Positions 30,136 to 41,661 are shown, counted from the first letter of the stretch. The stretch: DNA of 60,000 nt from Symsagittifera roscoffensis (GCF_963678635.1 NC_087066.1:24357012-24417011); one strand, 5' to 3'. Notes: generated by a model not told the origin, from the sequence alone. A program made the numbers and translations.

Positions 30136-31078
30136 TTACGGTAGAGTCCCTAAGAAAGGTACTCTGGCCGCGTTTTCAGTTTCTCTCCTGCGAGTTGATT
30201 TTGTTAAGAATTTTTTTGTCGTTAGTTCGATTTTGCCAGGAGAACTGCTCTCTGGCAGATCATGAACTGCATTCATAGAGGCTGAGGGAGGTTCCAACAT
30301 GAAATTTTCAACTTCAGCTGGTTCTGTCCTTCCAACCACCATCTCTGTTTCGTCATCATCCAGGATATTAAAATCCAAGCTTGAGGCGCCACCTACTGAG
30401 GCTTTATCATCATATTTTTGCGCTAGTCAATGTCTTGCTCCATCAGCTCTTCATCTTGACAATCTTCCGGGTCTTCATCGTCTCGCTCCTTAAATTGTCC
30501 CAATCTCGAAGATCCTTCTCATCATTGTCAACAGTTTCAATTGGTAGCTTCGGGATGAACAACTCGCCTGCCGACTGATCTTCTTGCTCTCAATGCCGCA
30601 CTACAACCTCTTCGCAGCTGACTGGTAAAAGAGCATTTCTGGTCAGTTGCTTTCCGGTCGTCACTAATTCTGACCTCGTTCAGATTTATTAAGGCAGCCT
30701 CCTGCAAATCTGTTCTCCCTCTCATAACAGTCGGCGCCAGATCCAACTTGGCCATATGTCTTCAAACCTTCCAGACTTAGGAGTCGCGAAGTTACTCATC
30801 CTTCTGCTAGTCGACTCATCTACGTACGCAAACTGCGTGTACTGTAACACTGCAGCAATTCTGGCCACAAAGCACGAGTCCATCGACTCAGAGATTTTTG
30901 TCTCACTTCTCTCGTTAGGAAATTCCGGTGTTTTTTTGTGTAACCTCTTGAAATCGCCACAACCCTCTGTCTCTTTTCTCACTTTCTGGTACACGGCCAA
31001 CAATCGAGTAACCCGTGTTACTTCTCCGTTCGTCTTGTCATAAGATCGTAAATTCCAGAGCTTCAGAAACACCTCCAT
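30136..31078 (-). pseudogene. Family B accessory ORF, fragments
   Basis: Short minus-strand readings 30722-31078 and 30136-30378, separated by frameshifts, continue the accessory ORF. The second has VVGRTEPAEVENFMLEPP. No motif recognised and no clear match in A beyond position. Confidence 0.3.
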
Positions 31079-31204
31079 GTATCCTCCATGTATCCTCTAT
31101 CATTCAATGGCGGAAATGCTCATTAAACATTCCAAACAGCAGATCTTCACTCATGGCTTCGCAGTATGCGTTTTGCTCGTGCCAGTTGAGCGTACTCCCA
31201 AGCA

Positions 31205-31390
31205 TTACTTCATGTGCAGCACCGACCTCTTGTAAGTCTCCAGTTTCGAGTCCGGGAATGCAAAAATCACAGCCGGACCATATATCACTGTTTTAATATC
31301 ACTGTCACCTCTTATCAATACTAAAGGATCAAACCTCATAGCTAGGCACAAATATGTGAGCAAGGGCATGCCTCCCACATAACGTCGCAC
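31205..31390 (-). pseudogene. Family B accessory ORF, best-conserved block
   Basis: 61-residue reading aligned to 5267-5515 of family A over about 50 residues (LLTYLCLAMRFDPLVLI, TVIYGPAV, ETYKRSVLHM). Confidence 0.6.
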
Positions 31391-31637
31391 ATCGTATTCT
31401 TTTTCGATCGTTTTGTCTTCACCGTGCTGAAACGGGTCTGGTGCATGTGTGTTGATCTAGTGTATGCCTCAAGTCTGTAGTTTTAGTCCCAGATGTTGGG
31501 GCTCACTTCATATCGAATTTCATCACGTTCTGCCTCATCTGCTCCGGATAACGTGTCAAGATGATTAGCTCTCCTAACCTACCATAAATTACAGCAATAA
31601 ATGTTAGCAGTCCATCCAGACGGCGATTCTGTATCCC

Positions 31638-32349
31638 TTATGTTAGTAACCCAGCCAGCCCCTTTCTAGGTTCTTCACTCCATACGTCACGAATAACCCA
31701 AAGATCATCACAATTGACAACTCTGTGACCGTTTTGAGGAATTCCCGTCTCAGAAAGCGAGAAAGTCCAGGGTACGCTTTTGCTCTTCGTTTCTTCCTCT
31801 TTGACTTCCTTTCCTCGGAACCACAGGTCATTTGACATATCCAATATCACTCGGTGATTGTAATCAATTCTTTTTTCATCTTCAATTTTCTGCTGAAATT
31901 GGACAGCTCCAATCCCAACAACTTGTCCAACACTAGCTTGCATAGTGACTTTTCGTTCAGACCTCTCATGGCTTTCGAGATATCTGACCATCTGCTGGCA
32001 ATTCTGATCGGAACGGTCTCAGATTTCTCGGTTCTCTTTCACGATTTGGGGCAAGTTTGATTACGTCAGACATTCCTTCGAAGAGGAGCACAATTATTGG
32101 GTAAACGAACTTGAACCCGTTCGGGAGATGCGCATATCGAGGGGATAGTTCAAACACTGGCTTCGGGAATTTTTTTTGAAATCCACCTTTCTTTAACACA
32201 TTCATTATCTGGCCCATGGATTCCAGAACATCTTTGATGACTATGCAAAAAGCAGTGTTGGCAGTTGCTGGCTTTTTGAGTCTGCTCAAGAGACCTTTGA
32301 TAAGCAAATGATCATTAATGCCGTCTAAAACTATCCTTATTGGATTCAT
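31638..32349 (-). pseudogene. Family B accessory ORF, GxND block and following segment
   Basis: Readings 31966-32349 and 31638-31991. The first starts MNPIRIVLDGINDHLLIKGL (GIND) and continues ELSPRYAHLPNGFKFVYPIIV, then APNREREPRNLRPFRSELPA. The same elements are found in A at 6117-6434 and its shifted continuation. Hydrophobic strand plus GxND suggests an SGNH-like fold without proof of activity. Confidence 0.45.
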
Positions 32350-32358
32350 TCCAGTCTG

Positions 32359-32664
32359 TCATTGAAGCCTGATTGCCATCAACCTTGATTGCATCCAATC
32401 CAGGTCGGTCTCTGTCAACAATTTGTAGGTGTTCACAAAGTCCGAGCTTGTAACAATCATCAGTATTTTCGGATTTCTTATATCTGCTTTATCGTAGGCG
32501 GTGAAGACGGTCTCGTCTATCCTGATTTTCAATTCACCGTATCGCTGTATATCACCCTCTTGTTTCACTTGTTTCGGGTAAGCTCTGTCTCTCACGTGAG
32601 CGGGAGCTGCTCGTACCTGCTTGAACTTTTTGACAAACTGTCCTGTGGGTGCTCTTTTCTTCAA
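32359..32664 (-). pseudogene. Family B accessory ORF, segment before GxND block
   Basis: 101-residue reading with KIRIDETVFTAYDKADIRNP and TDLDWMQSRLMAIRLQ. It precedes the GxND block as in family A (6361-6654). Confidence 0.4.
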
Positions 32665-33041
32665 AAGTCTTCACGGCCTCTCTTCTCTAGTCTGTTCGCT
32701 ATGGTTCTTTTGCCTATCTTCAATGTATGGCGTTAACAGGGCCCATGGTGTTATTCGACGGCAGTCTCTCGAGGTCAGCCAACCTCGATGCGGTCGTCGA
32801 GCTAAAGTTAATCTCTGCTTCAATCAACCAGTCCACTCCTTCAATCGACTACAATCCGTTCACAGTTAACCTGGCGCCATTCTGCCTTCGGCTGCAAAAC
32901 CACTGTCTGGTGTTTCAACTTCACCAAAATCAGTTTGTAAACATGCCAAGGGGAAGGTATAGGCTTTAACCACATCAACGATTTCCGATCAGGACATCGC
33001 TCCTCTCTTGTCACAGTTGACGTTTCCGACCTGGAGGTTGC

Positions 33042-33257
33042 CTAAGTTTCTGTCAGATTAACTGGTCCTATTCTTCGTGGGGGATATACAGTCCTCCTCG
33101 CTGGTGATTCTCCCAGTCGGTCCAGTTTGTCCGACCTCTCTTCTTGGTCACCCGAGCTCTGGACGAATTGAACTTGCCGCACGGCTGGGGCTGATCCTAA
33201 ACGTGTCTCCAGATTAGTTGGCTCAAAAGTGGAGATAACTGTTCGTTGCTCCTTCAA
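33042..33257 (-). pseudogene. Family B linker after SGNH domain
   Basis: 71-residue reading with LETRLGSAPAVRQVQFVQ and GESPARRTVYPPRR, matching the Arg/Pro-rich tail behind the SGNH domain of family A (7213-7419). Confidence 0.45.
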
Positions 33258-33587
33258 TTCTCAAAACTTCTAAGACCAATAGCTCGACCGCCAACTCTTC
33301 CAATTGCTCCTGGAAGACATAGTTCATCCAGGTTTGTCCTTCAAGACTGTCAAGTGGATCTCATCGAGCGTAAATTTAGAGTGATCCAGAGCACTCAACT
33401 TGTGTTCTAAGTCCATCAGAATAACTAGTTCGGTATTGCGACTAGCCAGATTCTGTGCTGTTTCATCTCACAACTCTCTCATTACGTCTCCGCGCTGGAG
33501 CTTGTTGTGTCCTCGCGTTCATGGGTATTGTGCAGATGGTCAGTACCTCACCCTGAAGCTTCTGTCACACCGCAGTAAACAGTCACA

Positions 33588-33861
33588 CTAGCATCGCTTC
33601 CCATCGACCCTATTCCGATTCTGAACCTCTGGGATTTTGTTAGTGCCTATCACAATTGTCACATCCACGATCCTAACTGGGCTCATCAACTCGGCCATTC
33701 GATGCAGCTGGGTCATTGTTGCGCCTCCGAATGCCATCAAAGTAGTGATCCATGAGACCCTCAAATTCTGCAGTAACATTACCAAGCTGTCGCCCAAAAT
33801 CAAATGCTATGGTGGCTGTTGCATTTTTATGGCTAGACTCCAAGTGGGTCCATTCAAGCAT
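33588..33861 (-). pseudogene. SGNH hydrolase remnant, family B
   Basis: Minus reading MILGDSLVMLLQNLRV with block I GDS intact, AFGGATMTQL as block II and IVIGTNKI in place of GTND (Asp lost). It ends at about residue 71, so the block V Asp-His part is missing or shifted out of frame. Collinear with 7420-8028 of family A and certainly inactive. Confidence 0.6.
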
Positions 33862-34229
33862 TCTCGTGTGTCCGTCTACGGGACTTTCGTGAAGCTACTC
33901 TTTATCTGATTATTTTTCTGCACAGCCAGTGCACGTGACACTTTCTTCATTGGCTTATGTTTATAGTGCAGCCTTATCCTGACCCTGTTGTCGTAGCAGC
34001 TCCAGTTCCTGTTTTCTTTATCACTTCTTCTTTTCTGTCGATCTCATAAATCGTTTTTAGGGTGCATTCACAACGGTATCTGGCCTATTACTGTTGGCCA
34101 CAATTCGACCAGAGGCTTCGACCAGCTGCCTCATAGTTCTTTCAACAACTTAAGCACTCAGGGTGTCCTTCGTGTCCATGATTGTTACTCTTCTGGATCC
34201 TGTCGAGACTTGCACTTCGGTTGTTTGGC

Positions 34230-34833
34230 TCAACTGGTGGGGTGCCTATGGCGATTGCCTTGGAGAACGTTTTCTACATGTAACGATCGTTCCGCTTTCG
34301 CCACACTTAATCGCTCTGATTGCTCCTTATACGCCATCCTCAAATGCTCTATCTCCTCTCCCTGCTTCTTGTTGCAATCTTTGATCAGTCTCTTCCCCAT
34401 ATCTTGATCTTCCCGAGTTCTGGCCAACGTTTTCCTCACTCGATCAAACTTATCTCTCGTCTCTGTCAGGTCTTCCATTGTCTTGTTCGTTTGCAATTCT
34501 TCTTCTTCTCTAGCTCTCTTGGGTGGCACTGTAGCTTTCAACTGGTTCCTGCGCCAATTAGCTTCCAGAGAGTGTTCCATTTCTCCATCTCAAGACACGC
34601 AGGCTTGGGAGGTCCAACACTCCCTGCTCGCCCAAAGCTGCCATTAGCAAGAGTTTCGTGGGGCGGTCCCCACGGTTGTCATGCCCTAGGATATTCGTCA
34701 GAGCAGCCGTCAACATGACCACCGTTGGGTCATCCTGGGCGTAGTCTCTTTTAAGTAGCCGAAGGTGGAGCTCGTGCATGGCTGGCCCTACGTAGGTCTC
34801 GGACGAATCCAATAGTTCCTCAAAGCTCTTCAT
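34230..34833 (-). pseudogene. Coiled-coil accessory protein, family B (duplication unit 1)
   Basis: Two frames: 34558-34833 (globular part, ILGHDNRGDRPTKLLLMAAL) and 34230-34580 (basic PPKRAREEE then coiled coil with LTETRDKFDRVRKTLARTRE). One frameshift near 34570 separates them. Paralogue of 8358-9143. The tandem duplication starts inside this gene at 34318. Confidence 0.55.
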
Positions 34834-35998
34834 GGTTCAATTTGGTTTGATTATTTGTTTTGGTAAATTGAATCGCAAAAAGTATAATATACAGATCAAA
34901 TTTAAACATTCAGAATGTAGAAATAAGGTCATGGCTATCAAAATTGACCAAAACGTATATTGTAAATAGTCATTTTCCACATCAAAGATTTGTTCTTAAG
35001 ATATATTAAAACTGATCTAAGGGTGGACAGCCTACGCTATCCTCTCAATGTCTGGTTTCTTAGGGCCTTCGTCTGTTTCTGCCTCTAAGTCACTGTTTCT
35101 CTTGCAAATTTTTCTATTATATTTTTTCAGTTTATATAAGTCCTACCTTCACTCCCCGGACAAAAATATCCATCGACGCACCCATAGATCGCATACCTGA
35201 TATAAAGTTAAAATTGGATGCAAGAATAAAGAATGGCCCTTCTTGGGCTGCCCAGTAAAGATCATGTTTGTCAATTTCTGTTTATTTCAAGCTCTCGCGG
35301 TCTAAGTCCTGAATCGTGGCATAGGTTTCCTTGGGGTCTGACTTCGTTTCATTCAATCAGTCCAAGACGCGCAGGTTTGCCAATTCTTGCTCGCATGACT
35401 GCTGTAGCTCGTCGTCAAACTCCACCTCTGGTTTCGACCGATCGTCGAGCCGTTCGTTGTCTTGATCATCGACAATGTCTTCTTCCTATGACGCGGTTAT
35501 TTCTTCTAGACCCAATAAATCTTCTCATTTACTCTTTAGGCTTCTGTTATTTCAATATGATCCAGGTCCAACGGCGGATTTTTTCCTTCTTCCAGTACCT
35601 GATTCTCCTCGTTCTTTTTTGTGGTACCCTCCTCATTGACCTCGCAAGCAGGGTCCATCGTCAGGTAATTGCCCTACTCCATGTCTTCAGCTATCTAAGT
35701 GTCTAGCTATCCAAGTGTTGATCAGACGATCACAAGTCTCCTCAGCTGAGGTCGTTATGCATTGCACAGCTTCTGCGTTTTTCGTGAATTGGTCGATAAT
35801 CTTTCACACCTGGTTATAATCATTATCCGCCATAATACCTTCTGATGATCAACCTGCACTATTTATTTAAAGCCGGATGACTGCAATATCTGCAATGGCA
35901 ATCTTAACTTCCTAGGACTTTACACCTGTTGGTATATTAGACATGCCTTGACCCAATTTTCACGCGTTTGTTTTTCAACCCAGGCCACTCAAACCGTT
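34834..35998 (-). other. Family B interval between integrase remnant and coiled-coil ORF
   Basis: No supported gene. It contains the conserved box at 35151-35178 and frame-broken acidic pol tail sequence around 35380-35700. Confidence 0.4.
35151..35178 (-). promoter_or_regulatory. Conserved non-coding box (family B, unit 1)
   Basis: Plus strand ACTCCCCGGACAAAAATATCC followed by ATCGACG, one substitution from the family A box at 10136-10163. The minus strand continues into a TTATATAAAC stretch that might serve as a TATA-like element. Copied at 41662-41689 in unit 2. Confidence 0.4.
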
Positions 35999-36826
35999 TC
36001 AAGATCCTCTAATGGAACTTATCAGTTTCTTGATGGCCCATCTGATCATGTTACCCGAATAGTATATCCGTCTGATAGAGTTGCGGCAACAGAACCTGGT
36101 CGTTTTCTCTCTTTTTGCAGGCAAGGACGCCATCCCTATTCGGATATAACCGTCCTTTCTCCTCCATGAAGTATTGTCTGAAGATCGGTATTCATCTTCC
36201 TCCAGATCTCCTTTGTTTGATGCCTCGTTTTCGATCCACCTCTTCAAGCTACTTGTCATACGATCAATCCTCTGTGCTCTTAGTAAGTCCGAGAGTCTAC
36301 AACTCGCCTTCAAGTATGTCTTCATGGCCCTACGTTGACTATCTCAAGCAGGGTCCATCGTCAGGTAATCGCCATCCTCCATGTCTTCAGCTATCCAAGT
36401 GTCTAGCTATCCAAGGGCTGATGTGCGTCATCTTCTGTCTTGAAACGCCAAAGTTTTTCCAATTGCTTTGTCTCCTGTTCAAATGGCTCTAGGTCAATCC
36501 TGACTGCTTCCTCCTGCGGTAAGAGGCTCCTTGACCGTTTCGAAATTGCTATCATATCTAAGTCATCTCCCGCATTATCAAAAACTATCTCACTCGAGAA
36601 CAGGTCTTGGTCGATTTCAGGGTCTTGATACAGCTCCTTGTCCACGTCTATTGCCCGAGTTTCCATCAACAATCTGTTCATCGCCATTTCCGATATTTAA
36701 AAATCCCGTGCTCGAGTGTCTGTCTGAGTAAGTGTCAGCCTCCGATATCCTCGAGACATTCTCGATGAATGAGTCTACCGTGGAGCATAACTTCAAGGCA
36801 AATCCTGATGTACTTGATCTATTCAT
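35999..36826 (-). pseudogene. Family B pol remnant: pre-integrase linker and integrase zinc domain
   Basis: 36403-36687 carries DVDKELYQDPEIDQ and VFDNAGDDLDMIAISK, matching 12110-12328 of family A. In 35999-36325 the zinc domain can be followed in a shifted frame (HDQMGHQETDKFH, RFEWPGL). 36617-36826 is a Ser-rich linker. The catalytic core is gone. Confidence 0.55.
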
Positions 36827-36837
36827 CCATTTAAACT

Positions 36838-36925
36838 CCCCGAAACAAAACTTTGTCCACCGGGCTTTGTCCGTTTACTTGTCCGTTTCCTTCAGTGTCC
36901 GACTCCCCGGACAAATTTTTTTGCT
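36838..36925. repeat. GGACAAA-rich degenerate repeat
   Basis: CCCCGAAACAAAACTTTGTCC, GGGCTTTGTCCG and CCCCGGACAAATT occur close together, recalling the repeated CCCGGACAAAA stretch in the pol spacer of family A (12415-12560). Confidence 0.5.
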
Positions 36926-37081
36926 CTGAGTGTTTCAGTCAGCCCTTGATCAAGCGTTAAAAATGCTTTGATGAACTGATGAGACTAATTGGTGCACTAC
37001 TGTCCTACAATCTTTTCTTTTTCCTTATGCTGACATCATGATGGTTTTATTCGTACCTTTTCACTGACCGCAGATCCACTT

Positions 37082-38018
37082 CTAAAATTGCCATAATTGT
37101 TCTTGTAAAACTTTGATCTCATTAAAGGTTTCAGTGAGAATCATTCTTTGGATCTCAGTCGCAGCTGATGCATTGGTTGAGAGAGGTGTGTAATGAGTCG
37201 CTATTATAGCCCTGAGTTTGTCACTCTTCAGAACATCAATGAATAAGGAGGCCACTGCCAAGTTCTTTCTACCGTTTGACTCGTCTGGTTTACTACGCCT
37301 TCTCAGCTTTTCCAAGTCGCCCAAGAAATTGTCTATGGTCTCTTCTTCACGTTGTTTTCGTTTTTTGAAGCGCATCATCGCTGGGTGCACTGCATTCCCT
37401 AGCCAAACCGGTTCAACAGTATCTCGAATTTTTTTCTGCAGTATCCCGTTGATATTGTTTCGTTGCCATCACGTAAATCAGGGCTGTCCCTTCCAATTTG
37501 CTGGTGAGCGCACTGCGTTCCTGTTTTTCAATTCTTCCTCCTCGAAATGCAGCTTCATGACTTCTATCCAGGGGTCTATACAAACATCGGATTCATCCCT
37601 GTAACACCCTTTTGGACTTTTCGCTGCTCTGATTTGTCCTGGACAATCTTGTGATTAACTTCTCAAAGGATCTGATCAGAGGTTCGATGGTTGTTGCTAA
37701 CGCGTCATCCCGGGAATATCCCGTTTGATTCTGAGTATCAGTCATTTGAGGGTCTCGAATACCCATTCTGCAATTATCGCTAGTTTGAGCTCTTCCCTGG
37801 TTCGAATGGTTCCACCCCGAAGTATCATTCCTCCCACCGGCATGGGTGAACCGCGCGGGTCGATCGTTCGAGGCTGGCCTGCGTTCAATAGAGCTCCCCA
37901 TGTAGATGTTTGTTGAATTCCCTGGCCTGTGACTCCCAGTGGCGTTATTCGATGGATTTCCCCTTCCTTTAGGGGACGCAATTGATCTTCCTCTATCTGA
38001 GTGCTCATTGAAGTTCAC
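37082..38018 (-). pseudogene. Gag of family B (unit 1)
   Basis: 37593-38018 encodes a Gly/Asn/Arg-rich N-terminal part ending in PLIRSFEKLITRLSRTNQSS, equivalent to PLNRSLETFITKVSKS in A. 37082-37390 encodes the capsid-like part (REEETIDNFLGDLEKLRRRS, ASLFIDVLKSDKLRAI). Between them the frame is broken around 37400-37590. No zinc knuckles follow; coding jumps to the pre-integrase linker. Confidence 0.6.
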
Positions 38019-38096
38019 TCTCGGCTCACCTCTCTCTTGTGTGCTTCTCTGTTCGACAGGAGACCATCTAATCTATCCGTTATGGCGCTGAGTGCG

Positions 38097-38321
38097 TCAT
38101 TCAATGATTGCATCTATCGCAGTATCGAGAGTCCCAGGAGTCTGCTCTTGTTGACTCCGAAAATGCTCATCTCTTGATCGTTGCTCCCCTTGCTCTGCCT
38201 TCCGCATCAATTTTGACACGTTTCTGGCCGCGTGTTTAGCCGTTCTCTTTTTCAAACGCTTCTCGCTTTGACTCATTTTCTGTTTTTTATGATGTATCTC
38301 TCCTCGCAAACTTCTTCTCAA
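38097..38321 (-). pseudogene. Basic N-terminal gag segment, family B
   Basis: 74-residue, Lys/Arg/Gln-rich reading (SEKRLKKRTAKHAARNVSKL), at the start of family B coding as in family A. Upstream sequence is replaced by a PLE from about 38440. Confidence 0.4.
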
Positions 38322-38896
38322 AATGAACTGTTCTCTCTAGTTTACCCCGTCTGTTGGAAATCTGTTCCTGTTGCCCATCCATCCTATCCTTGATATTAAC
38401 CAAGGCTTTTTTCAATGATACCCGTCATCGACCAATGGAGTCACCAGTGCTGGTGTAACCTTACATCACTTGTGACTGAAAGATTTATTACAGGCAGAAC
38501 AATTTAGTGAGAGGAAGAATCTAACATACAGCCTGATCATAAAAACTGAAAATGACATAAACAAGGAATTACTCTTTAGCTAGGCTGTATGGATTAGCAA
38601 AGTACACAAACAAGGCACACCACTTCGTCCCGTCCTTTCTTTACCTGGTAGCTCATATGACAACCTAAATAAAACATTGGCAAAGTACTTTGATGAAATT
38701 GAGGGGGCAAACATAGAAACGAACACTCAAATGACCAGAGAGATCTTGGAGAAAACTGAACTGGACTCCTATGAGAGTACAATTTCCTTTGATGAAAAGA
38801 ATTTTTACACTAATGTCCGCTCAAGGAAGCTGTTGCAATAGCCCTGCTGTTGCAATTATATGAAAAGTCAACCCTCCGGAAACATCTCGCAAGACT

Positions 38897-39712
38897 ATGA
38901 AAAAACTACTGAATATGGCAAGGAGTAAGGTAAGCTTTAAATGCAATGGTTTGTGGTATGTGCAAAAAGACGGTTTAGCAATGGGCGCCTCCTTTGCAGT
39001 AATACTGGCCAATTTGTGGCTTAAAGAATACGAAGCTGCATCAAAGAAAGAAGTACCAAAATTGACTGTGCTAAATGAGAATAACAAGGAGGTCTGCCCT
39101 AGATGTCAGAAAAAGGTGACATATCGGACTAAAGGGGTAGAATGCGATGCTTGTTTGAATTGATACAACTTATGGTGTGGTAACATATCGGAATCTGAAT
39201 ACGCAGACATCGATGAAAAAGTATGGTATGGCATTACTTGCAAAAAACAACAGGAAGCAGAGCGGGCTGAGAATGGTGTTAAAGTCTTTCTAAGATATGT
39301 GGACGACATATTTAGAACTGTCAAGGGCGATCCTGGTGTACTTCTTGAGGCTGCCCATAAGTTGCATCCAAACTTGCAGTTCACCATAGAAGAACTTGAT
39401 AGCAACGGTAATTTGCCATTTTTGGATTTAAATGTCAACGTGGACTCAGGAAAAAAGGTCACATGCTGGTGGGACCAAAAACCCACTGATACCGGCACCA
39501 TTCTAAATTTCAGAGGTTGCGCACCTTTGCAGTACAAAAGAAACGTTATTGAAGGGACTGTTCTGAGGGTTTTCACAAGTACCTCAACATGGGAAAATTT
39601 TGACCAGGCATTGGAAAAAAAACAATGGATTGAAAAACCATATCCGAAAAATTGGTCGGACAGGGTAGTGTTTGAAAATCTTAAAAAGATCATTGAGGGG
39701 AAAAAAATTTAG
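38897..39712 (+). pseudogene. PLE reverse transcriptase with inserted PHD finger (unit 1)
   Basis: 38897-39163 has motif B (GLAMGASFAVILANLWLKEY) then CPRCQKKVTYRTKGVECDAC. A TGA replaces the Trp before YNLWC, and YGITC has lost one Cys, so the PHD ligands are damaged. The same frame continues to 39299-39712 with VDDIFRTVKGDPGVL, LHPNLQFTIEELDSNGNLPF and LDLNVNV. The YVDD box is intact. Confidence 0.75.
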
Positions 39713-39859
39713 ACGTGAAGGCATCAGAACCGAGCAATGATAAATGGTTAAAAGACTCACCCCCTTTTTACAATGCAATATTGAGGCAATCCATCTCAAC
39801 TATTAGCTGCAAAGGCTCGGCAAATATCCGGGGCACAAATAGTATTTACAGCAAGACAA

Positions 39860-40210
39860 TTGAAAACATGCTTGCCAACACTCAAAACTTCTTTTACACG
39901 TGAACTGAGATCCAAAGTGGTGTATAAGCTTACATGTAGTGGATGTAACTCCACCTATGTCGGCCAGACAGTCCGACATTTAACCACGAGGGTCAATAAA
40001 CACCGCAAAGGGGATTCCCCAGTAGGAAAATCCTTGTTAGAGTGTAATAGGGAAATAGGAGGTACTGCTGAGCTGAAGTCAGAGATTAAACACCAAAAAA
40101 ACAACACTCATAAGCTACTCACACTAGAAGCTTTGCTTATTGGGAGGTAGAGGCCGAGGATCAACACACGCGATGAATTCAGGAGCCGAGAATTAACACT
40201 AAAATTGTAA
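39860..40210 (+). pseudogene. GIY-YIG endonuclease of PLE (unit 1)
   Basis: 96-residue reading with VVYKLTCSGCNSTYVGQTVR (GIY-YIG core) and HKLLTLEALLIGR, then TAG at 40148, after which the same frame continues RPRINTRDEFRSRELTLKL to 40210. One nonsense codon thus separates the C-terminal tail. It is linked to the RT by a frame-broken spacer (39715-39860). Confidence 0.75.
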
Positions 40211-40828
40211 TCTATGTATAACATGACAAAAAGATTTAAAAAAACTGACATGACAGAATCAAAAATATTCCCAAATCAAAATTTTATAACCATGAAAGAA
40301 CAAAAACTAAAAAATCCTAGAAATTTACAAGTAAATCTTATCAATGATTACGTAATTTAATATGTAATTACAGTTGTTAAATTTGATTGTTCGAAAAGTT
40401 TTAGAACATTCTTAGACATGTTTCTCATTTTTCAGAGCATTGATTGTTTTGTATTTACTGTTAAAAAAATTTAATCCTGATGCTGCACAAAATGTGCGAA
40501 AACATTTGAATTAATATTTTAAATTTTTTATGTCCTCATTGAACTTCGAGTAACTCATCAGAAAGGTTCAGTGTTATTGTACGAAAATTACAAGATGCCC
40601 CAGAAGTTTTCTGTCCACGTCATATCAACTCACCACGTGCTACAAATAGCATCACAATACATCGCCATAGCCGCCTAATTTTTTCACTAATATGAACACT
40701 GAGGATATGATCTAAAGATAAATATCTTCTCTAATTTCTAGCGTGACTGTCCCATGCTAAAACGTTTTCACCTAGGGTTATAAAGGGTTGGGACGCTGGA
40801 CAGTCCTACCAACCAACAAACTAAAATT
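40211..40828 (+). other. PLE 3' region, non-coding (unit 1)
   Basis: AT-rich, without ORF. It contains the CTGATG-stem-GAAA motif at 40477-40501 and CTCATCAG at 40554. It ends at the duplication junction (40828). Confidence 0.5.
40470..40514 (+). ncRNA. Hammerhead-like core in PLE 3' UTR (unit 1)
   Basis: CTGATG (40477-40482), a perfect 5-bp stem GCACA/TGTGC with AAA loop (40485-40497), then GAAA (40498-40501). TTTAATC and GAATTAA around it can pair at five of seven positions. CTGATGC instead of CTGATGA is a departure. Unit 2 copy at 46983-47027. Confidence 0.25.
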
Positions 40829-41344
40829 GATTGCTCCTTATACGCCATCCTCAAATGCTCTATCTCCTCTCCCTGCTTCTTGTTGCAATCTTTGATCAGT
40901 CTCTTCCCCATATCTTGATCTTCCCGAGTTCTGGCCAACGTTTTCCTCACTCGATCAAACTTATCTCTCGTCTCTGTCAGGTCTTCCATTGTCTTGTTCG
41001 TTTGCAATTCTTCTTCTTCTCTAGCTCTCTTGGGTGGCACTGCAGCTTTCAACTGGTTCCTGCGCCAATTAGCTTCCAGAGAGTGTTCCATTTCTCCATC
41101 TCAAGACACGCAGGCTTGGGAGGTCCAACACTCCCTGCTCGCCCAAAGCTGCCATTAGCAAGAGTTTCGTGGGGCGGTCCCCACGGTTGTCATGCCCTAG
41201 GATATTCGTCAGAGCAGCCGTCAACATGACCACCGTTGGGTCATCCTGGGCGTAGTCTCTTTTAAGTAGCCGAAGGTGGAGCTCGTGCATGGCTGGCCCT
41301 ACGTAGGTCTCGGACGAATCCAATAGTTCCTCAAAGCTCTTCAT
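40768..41344 (-). pseudogene. Coiled-coil protein fused to PLE antisense at duplication junction (unit 2)
   Basis: Same as 34230-34833, but because the duplication starts inside the gene, the C-terminus (after HLRMAYKEQS) runs into antisense PLE 3' sequence and ends ILVCWLVGLSSVPTLYNPR. A chimeric reading made by the duplication. Confidence 0.6.
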
Positions 41345-41661
41345 GGTTCAATTTGGTTTGATTATTTGTTTTGGTAAATTGAATCGCAAAAAGTATAATA
41401 TACAGATCAAACTTAAACATTCAGAATGTAGAAATAAGGTCATGGCTATCAAAATTGACCAAAACGTATATTGTAAATAGTCATTTTCCACATCAAAGAT
41501 TTGTTCTTAAGATATATTAAAACTGATCTAAGGGTGGACAGCCTACGCTATCCTCTCAATGTCTGGTTTCTTAGGGCCTTCGTCTGTTTCTGCCTCTAAG
41601 TCACTGTTTCTCTTACAAATTTTTCTATTATATTTTTTCAGTTTATATATGTCCTACCTTC

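Larger units (their letters stand above)
27700..38430 (-). mobile_element. Family B LTR-type element, truncated and pol-deleted
   Basis: On the minus strand it carries gag pieces (38321-37082), then directly the pre-integrase linker and integrase zinc region (36826-35999), the conserved box (35151-35178), the coiled-coil protein (34833-34230), SGNH remnant (33803-33588), GxND block (32349-31966), the TVIYGP block (31390-31205) and distal blocks (28960-28709, 27965-27759). Every block is collinear with family A, but protein identity is only moderate, so it is a separate lineage. Protease, RT and RNase H are missing. No LTR found at either end; limits are approximate. Confidence 0.65.
34318..40828. 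repeat. 6.5-kb tandem duplication, unit 1
   Basis: Bases from GATTGCTCCTTATACGCC (34318) to CAACAAACTAAAATT (40828) are repeated at 40829-47340 at offset 6511. Identity is about 99% by eye, with scattered substitutions and a few 1-3 bp indels. The unit spans part of family B and the whole plus-strand PLE. Confidence 0.95.
38440..40828 (+). mobile_element. Penelope-like element, plus strand (unit 1)
   Basis: 5'-truncated PLE. Readable in order: DLLQAEQFSERKN (38479 on), VHKQGTPLRPVLSLPGSSYD (38600-38660), degenerate motif A (ISFDEKNFYTNV), WYVQKDGLAMGASFAVILAN (motif B), a mutated PHD finger, RYVDDIFRTVKG (motif C), thumb, GIY-YIG, and a roughly 600-bp 3' region with a hammerhead-like motif. 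It inserted upstream of family B gag in the opposite orientation. Several stops make it non-functional. Confidence 0.8.

Noticed and set aside
36968-37010. CTGATGAG near 36975 as a hammerhead core
   Set aside because: No GAAA at a suitable distance and no pairing flanks; the unit 2 copy has CCGATGAG.
40550-40590. CTGATGAG on the minus strand of the PLE 3' region with CTCGAAG
   Set aside because: It gives GAAG rather than GAAA and I found no stem I partner, so I kept only the plus-strand motif nearby.
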